In this document: positions 28,861-38,942 of the stretch, piece by piece
Numbering within the stretch: the first letter of the stretch is position 1
How the letters are laid out: every line of letters starts with the position of its first letter
Source of the DNA: Fragilaria crotonensis
Taxonomy: Eukaryota > Bacillariophyta > Fragilariophyceae > Fragilariales > Fragilariaceae
Length of the DNA stretch: 46,382 nucleotides
NCBI GenBank assembly: GCA_022925895.1
Contig: JAKSYS010000509.1
Location: 1-46,382 of the forward strand
Direction of reading: 5' to 3'
Notes under the pieces: model-generated
Told to the model about the DNA's origin: nothing
Database searches by the model: none
What the model saw: the letters and a program-made list of their open reading frames with translations, nothing else
Position numbers and translations under genes: made by a program

Positions 28861-31800
28861 ATGGCAGGATGTGACGACTGCAATGATGAGTCGATTGTTT
28901 CGTTGTTTGACTCGGCATGCTTCTCTTTTGGTGACCAGGATGCCATCCAAGTCTACGGGAGTTCCACAAATGGTAACTCCGACGGTGATGGCAGTAACGA
29001 GCCAATCTGTTACAGTTATTTTGAATTGCAAGAATACTCCAAGGATGTGGCAGCCCAATTGTTCCATCGATTCCGACCCTCCTACGTCCTCGTCGATTGT
29101 CTTGGTCATGTCGCTGCCGAAGCGGTTTCCATACTGGCGTGCATGCGCCTTGGAATTGAATTTGTTCCAGTCTCCGCAACTGATGACAGTATCAGTACCG
29201 TAACATCTGTCGACTCGGACCATCCAGGGGAAATGAGAATCGTGGCAATCGTCAAGGAATTACGAAAACAGACCGAGAATCGACAATATCAAAATATCGT
29301 TGCCATTGTTTGCTGTGACGACGATCGAGATCCCATTTTGAGAGTCTTTGCCCAGGCACAAGTCCATCAAATACTCGTTGTCGATAAAGCAGGAAATTTG
29401 CGAGAGCGACTTGCTGTTCGAGAGGATCTTCCACCCATTGTACAATCCAAAGCTGACAATCTATATGTTCTATTCACGTCAGGGACTACATCAACATCCA
29501 GAATTCCAAAAGCTGTTGTGGGATCCCACAAATCGACGCTCCAAAGATTAAAGTGGTTTCGAGATACCTTTCCACCATCACCACGCATCGGTCGTCGTAC
29601 GAAACTCACGTTTGTCGATGGAGTCACGGAGCTTTTAGGAGGGATATTGTTTCCACAACATTCGTTTTCGTCGTCTCATCAAGGTATTGTCGCACTTGAA
29701 CCAGAAGTACTGCAGAATGAAGGAATCGGAGCATTTTTGGCTGCAGGCGTCACACAATTAACATTGCTACCATCACAACTCGCGCAACTATTGTTGCTTC
29801 CCAATGATCGATTCAGTACTCTTGACAGAGTCATCGTGTCGGGAGAACCATGCCCCGCGGCCTTGCTGGGCGAGTTCCGAGAACAGTTACCACATGCCAC
29901 GCTCATTAATCTCTACGGTCAAACCGAAACGACTGGTGATGTGCTGTGTGCTGTCCTCACCGACATGGGGGACGCAGCTGTCGTCAATGGTGTGGTTGCT
30001 GTAGGCAAGCCGATATTGCCCTCGATAACCATCACGTGCCAACATCAAAATGAACTTGTCGTTCAGGGCAATCTTTCCAATGGCTACTTGAATTCCAACA
30101 CACCGATGGATTCCTTTGCCACTGGAGACATTGGATTTTGTCAAAATCACGTTTGGTACATTCAGGGTCGCACGAACGATGCGTGCAAACTGAGTGGGGT
30201 GTGGACGTTTCCCACGGAAATTGAATCAGTGTTTGCAAAATTTTATAACCTGAGTTGTAGTGCCGTGGCAGCAACCATTCTCGATGATCAAATTTATGTA
30301 CTGACAGACCAACCAGTCCCAACGTTTTCCCGAGAACGCATGCGAGATGCGGGATTGCCATGGAACTTGATTCCCAAACAAGTGGTTGTTCACAACAGTA
30401 CCACTCTCCCCAGAGCGCATCCGGTGCGGCCAAGATGGATCGAACTGCCGTCAAGGAATTGTGCAAAACATTATCCAAGGAACATCACGTAGTGGCGAAG
30501 ATATCTTGGAATCACTACTGAGGGATGTTTTACGACTCACACGCAAGGACGAGATTGACATGACAAAGTCATTCGTAGAACTGGGCGGGGATAGTGCATC
30601 AGCCGTAACCTTCCTATACCACCTTCGAAGGAGATTTGACGTGAAAAATCTGCATGCTGTCGACATTCTACGGTGTGAAAGTCTTTGCGAATTGAGAGCT
30701 GCCATTATGGATGGAGTGCCATTACCAAAACGGCAACGACACCTTGACAATGACGATACACGTCTGTCACCTCCCTTTCACCCTCACAAAATCATTCAAT
30801 ACTCGGCCAGGAAACACCAGGCGATTCAGTTTCAGGCATGTGTCGATGCTCCGCCCTTAATTCACTCAGAAGGTAAAATGTTATTTGCGGCGTGCCAGGG
30901 CGGTGTCGTCCAACGGATGAACTTGATCGACTCGAGTTTTGATGGCGTTGCAGCATGCCGTCATTTCAACGGATGGATGATACAAACGGGCCTCATCATC
31001 ACTGCTGCTGGGGATAATGAAATCGAGTCCTTGATTGTTTGTTGTTACAGTCGCAAGAATACGTCCATGGTCACCAGCCTGAGTCTTGACTTGCAACGAA
31101 TTCATTGGCAGCAAACCTTTGACGGTGGACAAATCACATCTACTCCGATCGTCAAAGATGACCAACTTTGGATCAACTTTGGTCATAATGTGGTGCCCAT
31201 CTCCCTTAAAAGTGGCACCAGGTCGGGAATTCAGAGTCTCTTGCCTTTAAGTACAGCGACGCGGCCGATCCTTCACAACGCAATGCTGCTGTATGCGAGT
31301 TGTGAGTATGATACTGGTCTCATGATGGTTGACATGCATGACGGCTCCTGTACTGTTCATTTCTCCGATGTTCTTGGACCAGTGTACAAAAATCCGACCC
31401 AATTATCAGACGGGTCGCTGGTCTTAACAGACTCGTACGGAAGCATCCATCGCGTCAATTTGAATGACAAGACAATAGTTACTCAAAACGTTTCACGGTA
31501 CTACAAGCCACTCACGTGTGCATGCGTCGTTCACGACGGCATGGTTGTGGTGGGGTCGTATGACTCCATGGTGTACGGCTTGAATCCATCGGATTGGACG
31601 ATGCTCTGGCAGTTGGATACCCAGGCCGCCATTTATGCTGCCCCGGTGCGTATCACTGATTCGTACGTGGTGGTTTGCACCACCGCTGGCGACACCATTT
31701 TTGTTGATGTCAACAATGGGAAGCAAATATGGAACGAGCGCATCGGTGGTGGTGTTGGTAGAGCAGGAGCAGGAGAGATTTGGTCCGATCCAGTCAAGCT

Positions 31801-31897
31801 GGATGACACACGAGTTACATTTGGTGCGAGAGATTCCAGATTGCACCTAGTCACAATAGGAAAGACCCCACTGATGGACCACCGCAAGCCGTCGTGA
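28861..31897 (+). CDS. AASDH-like adenylation-PCP-PQQ propeller protein, frame broken between domains
   Basis: Starts at ATG 28861 (MAGCDDCNDES). The adenylation domain shows LYVLFTSGTTSTSRIPKAV (ATP loop), INLYGQTETTGDVL, FATGDIGF and GRTNDACKLSGV. The A10 region TLPR...SGAAKMDR, with its Lys, is split by a frame change near 30415. A second change near 30500 leads to a carrier domain, SFVELGGDSASAVTFLYHLR, where Ser of GGDS takes phosphopantetheine. The C-terminal 330 residues are PQQ-type beta-propeller blades (VVVGSYDSMVYGLNPSDW, AAIYAAPVRI, FGARDSRLHLV). This order is that of animal AASDH/ACSF4, reported to activate beta-alanine; the true substrate and acceptor are uncertain. Both breaks lie within about 90 bases and the rest is intact, so a consensus error or a very recent lesion is likely. 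Confidence 0.8.
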
Positions 31898-32263
31898 GCC
31901 AGATTCAGTTCTTCACTTTTCTTTGAAGGTGGGATTCATTGGTCCACAACTACACAAGTTTCCACTTATTGTTGTAACTTTCTTTACGGCAAGATTTGAG
32001 GGTTGCACACGGGGTTGTGCCCTCCAAAAGGACAAGGCGTAGCTTAGAGTAGGTCTAGTTTCTAGTAGTAAAACAAAGAAAGACTCGTCTTCAGGCCCTG
32101 AATTTTGAACGTGAGGAATAGATGTGCTTGGTATGTTGTTTTCTCGACGCGAGTGCAACACCAAATTGCAAACCAAGAATTACTCGCACAACCCCCGGCG
32201 CAGCATGTGGCGACTCATGGCAGCCATTTACAACCTTGTTCACATGCCGGTTCGTGACGCCAC
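31898..32263. other. Convergent 3' flanks of the AASDH-like and LRR genes
   Basis: No gene or strong signal seen in about 365 bases. Confidence 0.45.
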
Positions 32264-34438
32264 TCACTTGCACGCATCTATTTCTTGTGCATTCGCATAT
32301 TGCCCTTTGTCGTCCTTTGACATCGTGACCTCCAATCCAAGTGCACATACTTCGGGAGGGATTTGCTGGGACAACGAGGTAATTGCGAAATCTACGACAC
32401 TCAGTTTCGTCAATGAACCCACTTCGCTTGGCACAAACCCAGTCAGCATAAGGTTGTCCGACAAGTCGAGAACAATCAAATCTGTTAACAGGCCAAGCAC
32501 CGTCGGGATGGTCCCAGATAGAATATTCGACCAAAAGGCAAGGTAAGTCAACTTAGTCAATCGCGCCAATTCGGTCGGCAAAGTCCCAGTCAATCCAGCG
32601 TTGAAGTTTATGCTCTCCAAAGCAGTGAGACGTCCGATCTGTGTTGGAAGTATCCCCGACTCCTGCCCAAAAGGTTTGCGTTGTTTGCAACGGAAAGCGA
32701 TGTCAATCCAGTCATGGACACCATGGCGTCCGCCAACCATGTATTGGTAGGGTGGCAACACCCTCTAAGTAAAACCGCATGTTGCTGAGGAGGGCAACCT
32801 CGGATGGAATCGCAATCAGATCCGTCGTAGACAGAACGAACAGAGACAATGTGGTTAATCGGGACAAACGACCAATCTCTGTAGGTAGCGGCCCAGCCAA
32901 CAACGCGCTTCCCAATGTCAGCGATTCTGGAGGGAGGAGGTATGATGAGCTCATACGTGAGATGACGACATGTAGAGTAAAACATTCCCGAGCCAAACAC
33001 TCAACGTACCTAGGGACTTGACATTGCCGATTTCAGATGGGACCGTTCCAGTCAAGTCTGTATCCCATAAGTCGAGCATCGTCACCTTTGTGCACAAGCC
33101 TATTTCGGAAGGAAGTGGTCCCGACCATTTGGTTGTCCGCAGGTCAAGAGTCTCCAAATCCAGCAAACGTCCAATTTCACTCGGCATATTCGTCCCTCCC
33201 AGGGAGTTTCCTGTCAAGCTTAGACTTTGGAGCGAAGTCAGAAGTCCCAGCTGTGTCGGGACATCCCCCACCATGTGGTTGTCGGGCAACGAAAGGGCGA
33301 TGATGACGTCCTTCTTGCCATCCTGGTCTTTAGTGCAGTTGACGCCATGCCATTCACACACCGGAGACGGCTGCAACCAATTCTGGGCACGGTTCCATTT
33401 TTCTCCTCTCAGAGAAAAGTACATGGTTGCGAGTGCAAAGTAGGCGTCGGAATCTTTCATTTCGTCAATATTGTTTGTAGTGGTCCACCGGATCGCCAGG
33501 GCATTTGCAGCGATATGATCAGCAGCACAGTCCTCGTTATCGGCAAGACTCCTAGTCACATCGTAGTCGGGCAGCGATGGATACATTGCCTTTAATTCCT
33601 GGTACTTTATTCGTGCACACTCTGGCACAATGCATCCAGTGTTGGCTGGAATATTGCCGGTGCACTCATCGCCCGAAGAGTTCCCCACTGTCCCTGATTG
33701 GGTGAGTGCCACAACAACTCCAATCACGGCTCCAAGGAGAAGTGAAGCAACAATTGCAACGATCACATAGCAGCGGAATTTCTTGCGCTTGATTTCCGCC
33801 TGGGTAATGGCATACTCATCGATGCCATCATTCGACAGATTGTGCGGCATCTCTTCATCATGGTCAAGCACAGGCTCGATTGCATTTGACCAGCGGGAGT
33901 TTCTGGATTGTTGCTGTGGAATGGGTCCCAAAGGATCCGAAGTAGAACCACCTGGAGAATATCCATCAACGGCGATGCCTCCCAACCTTTGACTGCCACT
34001 GGTAGGATTGGAGCTGATACTACGACGACTCCCATTGCTACAGTCATTGTTGTAATTAAAGGAATCGAGCTTCCTTTGGAGTCGAATATCAGCTGAAGGA
34101 GATAGCAACAGGGCAGGAGAATGCCCCATGGCTGCCACTATGTCTTGCTTCTCCCTTCGAAATCCGGCTCCCTGCACCAGGATTGAATTTCGAATGGCAG
34201 CCTTTTCATCAAGATATCCGTTCGTCTTGTCTTGGTTGGTTTTATTTGTGTCGTTCTTTTGGGACGAGGAGGAACCAGCAGTAGCAGCAGTGGCGTTGCT
34301 GTGTCGCGTCTTGCTTCTCCTGCTTTGCCTGGGGCTACAATGATGCTCATATTCTTCTTCTAGCGTTTCAGTCGTCACAGCAGACCCTTTCGGCGAATAC
34401 GATATTGACGTGGGTATCATCATGTTGCGTTCCTTCAT
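32264..34438 (-). CDS. Single-pass leucine-rich-repeat protein, diatom receptor-like type, one intron
   Basis: ATG at 34438 (MKERNMMIPTS). Residues 1-222 are polar, Ser/Asn-rich and presumably cytosolic; a membrane segment follows at about 223-246 (CYVIVAIVASLLLGAVIG). Outside lie a Cys-containing stalk, FALATMYFSLRGEKWNRAQN and SPVCEWHGVNC, the usual cap before the repeats. LRRs follow (LGLLTSLQSLSLTGNSLGG, IGRLLDLETLDL). An 83-nt intron (GTACGT at 33009, CAG ending at 32927) joins NVKSL to ESLTLGSALLAG. The last repeats are read through frame changes near 32748 and 32655 (a G-run), ending at 32264. Such proteins are numerous in diatoms; ligands are unknown and there is no kinase domain. Role in cell-surface sensing or adhesion is inferred. 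Confidence 0.85.
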
Positions 34439-35617
34439 TGTTGAATTTACTTTGATGAACAGTGTAGTGTGGATATACAAAAATGGGGCAACTCAGGCAT
34501 TTGACAACAATAATGCGAATGCACGTTTTGTGATTCCTGGCATGACCATGTTTTAATGATCTTATTGTGACTCAAAAACGCGACAACAGTTATGCGATGA
34601 CCAACGGGAAGGCTGCCGTGGGTTGGTCCTGAAGGCATCGGATGGAGAGGGCAATAACCAAACATCAGGGGCATATATTTGACGCAGAGACATATTTATG
34701 CAAACTGCTGACATCTTTCGAATGATCATAGTGTTCGATCCACGATTAGATTTTTATAAGTTTCTTGGTATTACAATCAAGGACAGGGACCTGAAAATGT
34801 CATTGTCCCATAGAGTATCGGAATCAAGAACTCTCGCATAAAGATGGTCAAGATACTCATATTGTCGTTAGCGTGTAATCAGACAATGACGTATGAAAAT
34901 CGAAGTTCGGGTCATCAAGAGTCGTCGCTCCTCAACTTGTAGGTGAAATGTCCTACGTATGTATCATACCTCACGAATTACAGAAGTACACTCGTGACTC
35001 GTGACAGCATTGAGTGTTTTAATGACATTGCTGAATTGACGTTTGTCTATGCATGTCCCTTGCGTCGTAATAGTATGCAAATGGTGCTCCCTTACCATCG
35101 TACCAGGGACTTGCTGCAAGGCATTGGAACAACAGTTGAACCGGATGTCGCTGGATCACTCTAAATAATTTAAGCCGGTACTAAGGTTGGTATGTACAAG
35201 TATGCCAGTACCCTATTTCATGAAACAACGGGAAAGCAGCCGTGTACGGCATGGTACATTCACGAAATTTGAAGTAACGAAATAACCCAATGCTGTTGGG
35301 CTATGCTAAAGCATGAGTGACTCGTCGCTTGAAGATATTAGGGACTGAATGTCTGAACACTTTAAACTCGAAAATGTACAGTACATAACAGTAATCTGCC
35401 TCTTTTTGATGTCATACAGTACATGAAGGATAAGCGAAAGATTACTCACAAGTTTCTATCGTATAGTCTGACGCATGCTGCATGTATCGACAGAAATCGT
35501 TTACCACGCAATGCGATTAGTGATTGAGCGGCCTTTTGTGTTAAAGGGTTCTAGGTACTACCGCACTAAATTGGTATGGGGTGTTGAAGGAGGACACAAG
35601 ATATGATAGCGCTTGAT
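34439..35617. other. Intergenic, 1.2 kb
   Basis: Upstream region of the LRR gene and 3' flank of the CoA-transferase. A 73-codon frame at 34943-35164 shows no protein features. GTAC words occur near 35185-35250. Nothing else recognised. Confidence 0.45.
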
Positions 35618-37203
35618 TTACTCATCCGTTACATCATCCATTAATGGGATAGGTTCCGGTACAACCTTGAAATCACATCCGGTCGCATCTCGGACCTGCT
35701 GAACTGTGTACCCCGGAGCTATTTCGACCAAAGTTAAACCGGTACCACCTGCCTTGTCCACGTCAAAGACAGCCATGTCTGTAATGATACGATCTACCAC
35801 CTTATGTCCAGTCAACGGTAGCAGACATTCTTGCAAGATTTTCGGCGATCCATGCTTGTCAGTGTGGTCCATGGTCACGACGACTCTGCTCCGGGGAGCA
35901 CCAACCAAATCCATGGCACCGCCCATGCCCTTGACCATTTTCCCAGGAACAATCCAGTTGGCCAAGTCGCCAGAGGCTGAGCACTGGAGACCGCCCAAAA
36001 TAGTCAAATCTATGTGACCTCCACGAATCATGTTGAACGAATCAGATGACGAGAAGGTAGATGCTCCAGGTATTGCCGTGATTGTTTCCTTGCCAGCGTT
36101 GATGTAATCCGCATCTGCTTCGGCTTCTGTTCCAGGGTACGGTCCAATGCCTAAAAGCCCATTTTCCGCTTGCAATTCAATCTTCACTCCCTCGGGAATG
36201 TAATTGGAAGCCATCGTCGGCATTCCAATACCTAAGTTAACGTACATGCCATCTTTGAACTCCTTGGCCGTTCGTCGCATGATGCGACCGCGACCTCCCT
36301 TAACAACGCCACCTTTCGTTGAATCCCCCACTCGCAATCTTTCAATATGCTTTTCATTGACGTCAGCAGCAATCACCATAGTGACATAGATACCCGGCAG
36401 GTGAACTTCATTGGGGTCCAATTCTCCAGCCTCCACAATGTGTTCGACTTCGGCAATCGTAACTTTGGCAGCCATGGCCGCATCGGGGTTTGCATTTCGC
36501 GCCGTCCCCCGAAAGACCAAATTCCCTCTCGTATCTGCCTTGTGTGCCTTGACCAGTGCCACATCGGCCGGGAGAGCATGTTCCAGAACGTACTCGATTC
36601 CTCCGAACGTTCTGGTTTCCTTGGGTTCGCTGTGGACCGCCACCTCTCTCGATCCGTCCGATTTGAATTGAATGGGAATGCCACCATTGGCATAAATCGT
36701 CCCGGCTCCAGTGGGGGTGTAAAAGGCGGGAATGCCTGCTCCAGCCGAAAAGAGACGCTGCGCCAGCGTCCCCTGTGGGGTCAATTCGACCTGGATGGTG
36801 CCGGAAAAGAAGGCATGTTCTAGGATTGGATTTTCTCCACGTAGGAGCTGATGAGACGTTTTACCTTGCCATCTTCAATGAGCTTTCCCAATCCATGTCC
36901 TGGAACACCTCCGGTCAAGGTGGCAATGGTCAAGTCCGACACCGAGTCGTCATTGCAAAGTTCGTCCAACAGAGTTTCAGGTTTTCCTCCCAGACCGAAA
37001 CCGCCGACGGCAATGGTGATGCCTTTGAGGGACGGAAGTTTGGCAAGTGCTTCTTTGGCCGAACTGACGACTTTGGAGTGACTGGGTGTTGATGTCGATG
37101 TGGAGAAGCAGTGCACTGCCACGATACGATTGACACTTAAATTCCAATCGCAATGACGAAGTAGGAGGCGCTGATGCCGAGTGGCGATTTGTAGTAAAGT
37201 CAT
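35618..37203 (-). CDS. OXCT1: Succinyl-CoA:3-ketoacid CoA-transferase (SCOT), mitochondrial; single frameshift
   Basis: Moves CoA between succinyl-CoA and acetoacetate in mitochondria. The start is ATG 37203 ([17 protein letters not shown]), because the longer frame opens with TTG. The first about 40 residues are basic and hydroxylated, a mitochondrial presequence. The A subunit portion has [56 protein letters not shown] and FYTPTGAGT. The B portion has [36 protein letters not shown] (Glu is the thioester-forming residue) and [12 protein letters not shown]. Both halves are fused as in eukaryotic SCOT, about 525 residues with a stop at 35618. A missing G near 36835-36840 (GTGGAG where GTGGGAG is expected) shifts the frame; restoring it reads YVGENP. 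Everything else is intact, so a consensus error is likely. Confidence 0.9.
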
Positions 37204-38270
37204 GCTTGCAGGAGGAAGCAATGAACAATATGCGAAGTGTACTAGGATCGCCTTTTACTTGCAATAATTATAATGGTTGTCCAACTCGGACGAAACCAAT
37301 GGATTGGTGATTGGGTGGTTGATGAAAGGGAACAACTTGCAGTGAACGAGAGCGATTTGAAGAAGGAAAATAATGACTTGCATATTCGGAGTCAAACTCT
37401 GAGTCCGAGTAGAATTTCTACCTGGTATCAGGTACTCTAAGAGCGTACCATGGACGCCTGTAGTACGATCAACGTAGAAATGGATCTGTGGACTTGAGTC
37501 GATGACGTATGCTACCTCCACTACTACTAGCGTACTGTACTCTACTACTAGCTCGTAGAGCGCCCATACGATAGACTTTTAGCAAATGTTTACCATACCG
37601 GTATTTTGTACTCCAAGTACTACGGTAAGGAGCCATGTCCCGACAGCAATTAGAAATTGTCATCGCGTTGGAAGCAAGCGTTCCACAATGAGATTGCATG
37701 CCCTTGTGTGCACCCTTTCCACTCTGTTTAAGCTACCCAACCCAAATGATTTACCTTTTACATATTCTCGCTCTGTCAACTATCAAAGAACTGAATGGGT
37801 TGGGTACTCAATTGTCGTGTCGGCTGACCAGGCAGCATGATGCATTTTACACCATTATACTGACAAACAGGGCTGCAATGTTGAGTTGTTTCGATCCAAC
37901 GTGTGTACCCAGATTGATGAATTTGATGCCCAAAAATTCAATGCAGCCAAAGCAAAATCATGCAAGTTCATTTGGAGCTGTGATGTTGAGATTTGATGGA
38001 TATAATAACACCGGCCACTGGCAGCATGCTGTTCAAAAAGATAACAGCACCATAGTATGCAGATCATCTTCACCAGCCAAGATTCGAAGCTAAGAGTGCT
38101 TGAAGAAGCACCAAAATATGTTGTTAATTCCTTCCAACAAACACAGCAGTGCTGTTGTTTTGGCCTGACAGCCCTACTAAGGCCCACCAGGATATCAAGA
38201 ACTGACAAGTACTGGGAGAAGTGCTAATACCAGGATGAGGAGAAGAAGTTCCTCAGCAGGACCTGCTGGC
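37204..38270. other. Intergenic with protein-like scraps
   Basis: The upstream flank of the CoA-transferase, then an area (37870-38220) where plus-strand frames read NVCTQIDEFDAQKFNAAKAK and VLEEAPKYVVNSF. These pieces look like eroded coding sequence but I cannot name them. CTACTAC/GTAGTAC words cluster near 37510-37560. Confidence 0.35.
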
Positions 38271-38430
38271 CATGAAGATACTAGCTACACCAGAGTATGA
38301 AAATGCAAGGGAGGCATTTGAGCAAAGAATCTGAGTGTTACAATCTGCCAATGAGAGCAAAGATGGGTGGAGAAATGTCATTATCTGAAAACACCATGTC
38401 AACAATTGTTCATCAGAAGGTGGGTTTTTG
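38271..38430 (+). pseudogene. Relic of the DDE transposase family (N-terminal motif)
   Basis: The plus strand reads PEYENAREAFEQRI, a stop, then VLQSANESKDGWRNVI and ENTMSTIVHQK in a shifted frame. This matches the segment of the 20.6-26.3 kb transposase that reads SPQEAVERRIILLQSVHES, EGWRGVVM and the following residues. It is a second, older copy of the same family in opposite orientation, with two stops in 50 codons. Confidence 0.5.
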
Positions 38431-38942
38431 TATCACTGACAATATATGTTAACTATTTGTTTAGAAATTGTAATATGTTGCTTGAAGTCACGTATATGTT
38501 ATCACTATTTGTATGTATTTAGTCATTCTATACTGCGACATTTCTCAGAGTCATATACTGTGGCAAAATATATTTATATTAAACCAATGTGTGTTACCTA
38601 GTAGCATCTATGCGTATAACTTACCTTAACAGTTGCAAATGTAACAATGTTTCTCTAAACATTTTTACTTTATACTGAATACATGTGGTAAGAGTATCGC
38701 ATGTGGCTCATTAAATTGTTTGTTCTGAACAGACTCTAGATATTCATCGCCATATACATTTAAGCCATGTTTTACGACCATCCATTGTTTGGTATTGGTT
38801 TGCGAAATTTTCAATCTTTTGGTTTTGGGGAGACGAGCATTTTATGAACCAACCATTTCTTGTCTCCTTCCAAATATACGCTTACGCATGAACAAAATTG
38901 TGATATTTTGTCTTAACTCCACACACACTCTCATCCAACAAG
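38431..38942. other. AT-rich spacer before the Plavaka-like gene
   Basis: About 500 bases, strongly A/T-rich, with no coding frame. It may contain the left end of the next transposon, but I could not identify a terminal repeat. Confidence 0.4.

Noticed and set aside
32124..32546. 140-codon plus-strand frame
   Set aside because: Antisense shadow of the LRR coding region.
34943..35164. 73-codon ATG frame in the intergenic region
   Set aside because: Short, no leader context and no recognisable features; consistent with chance.
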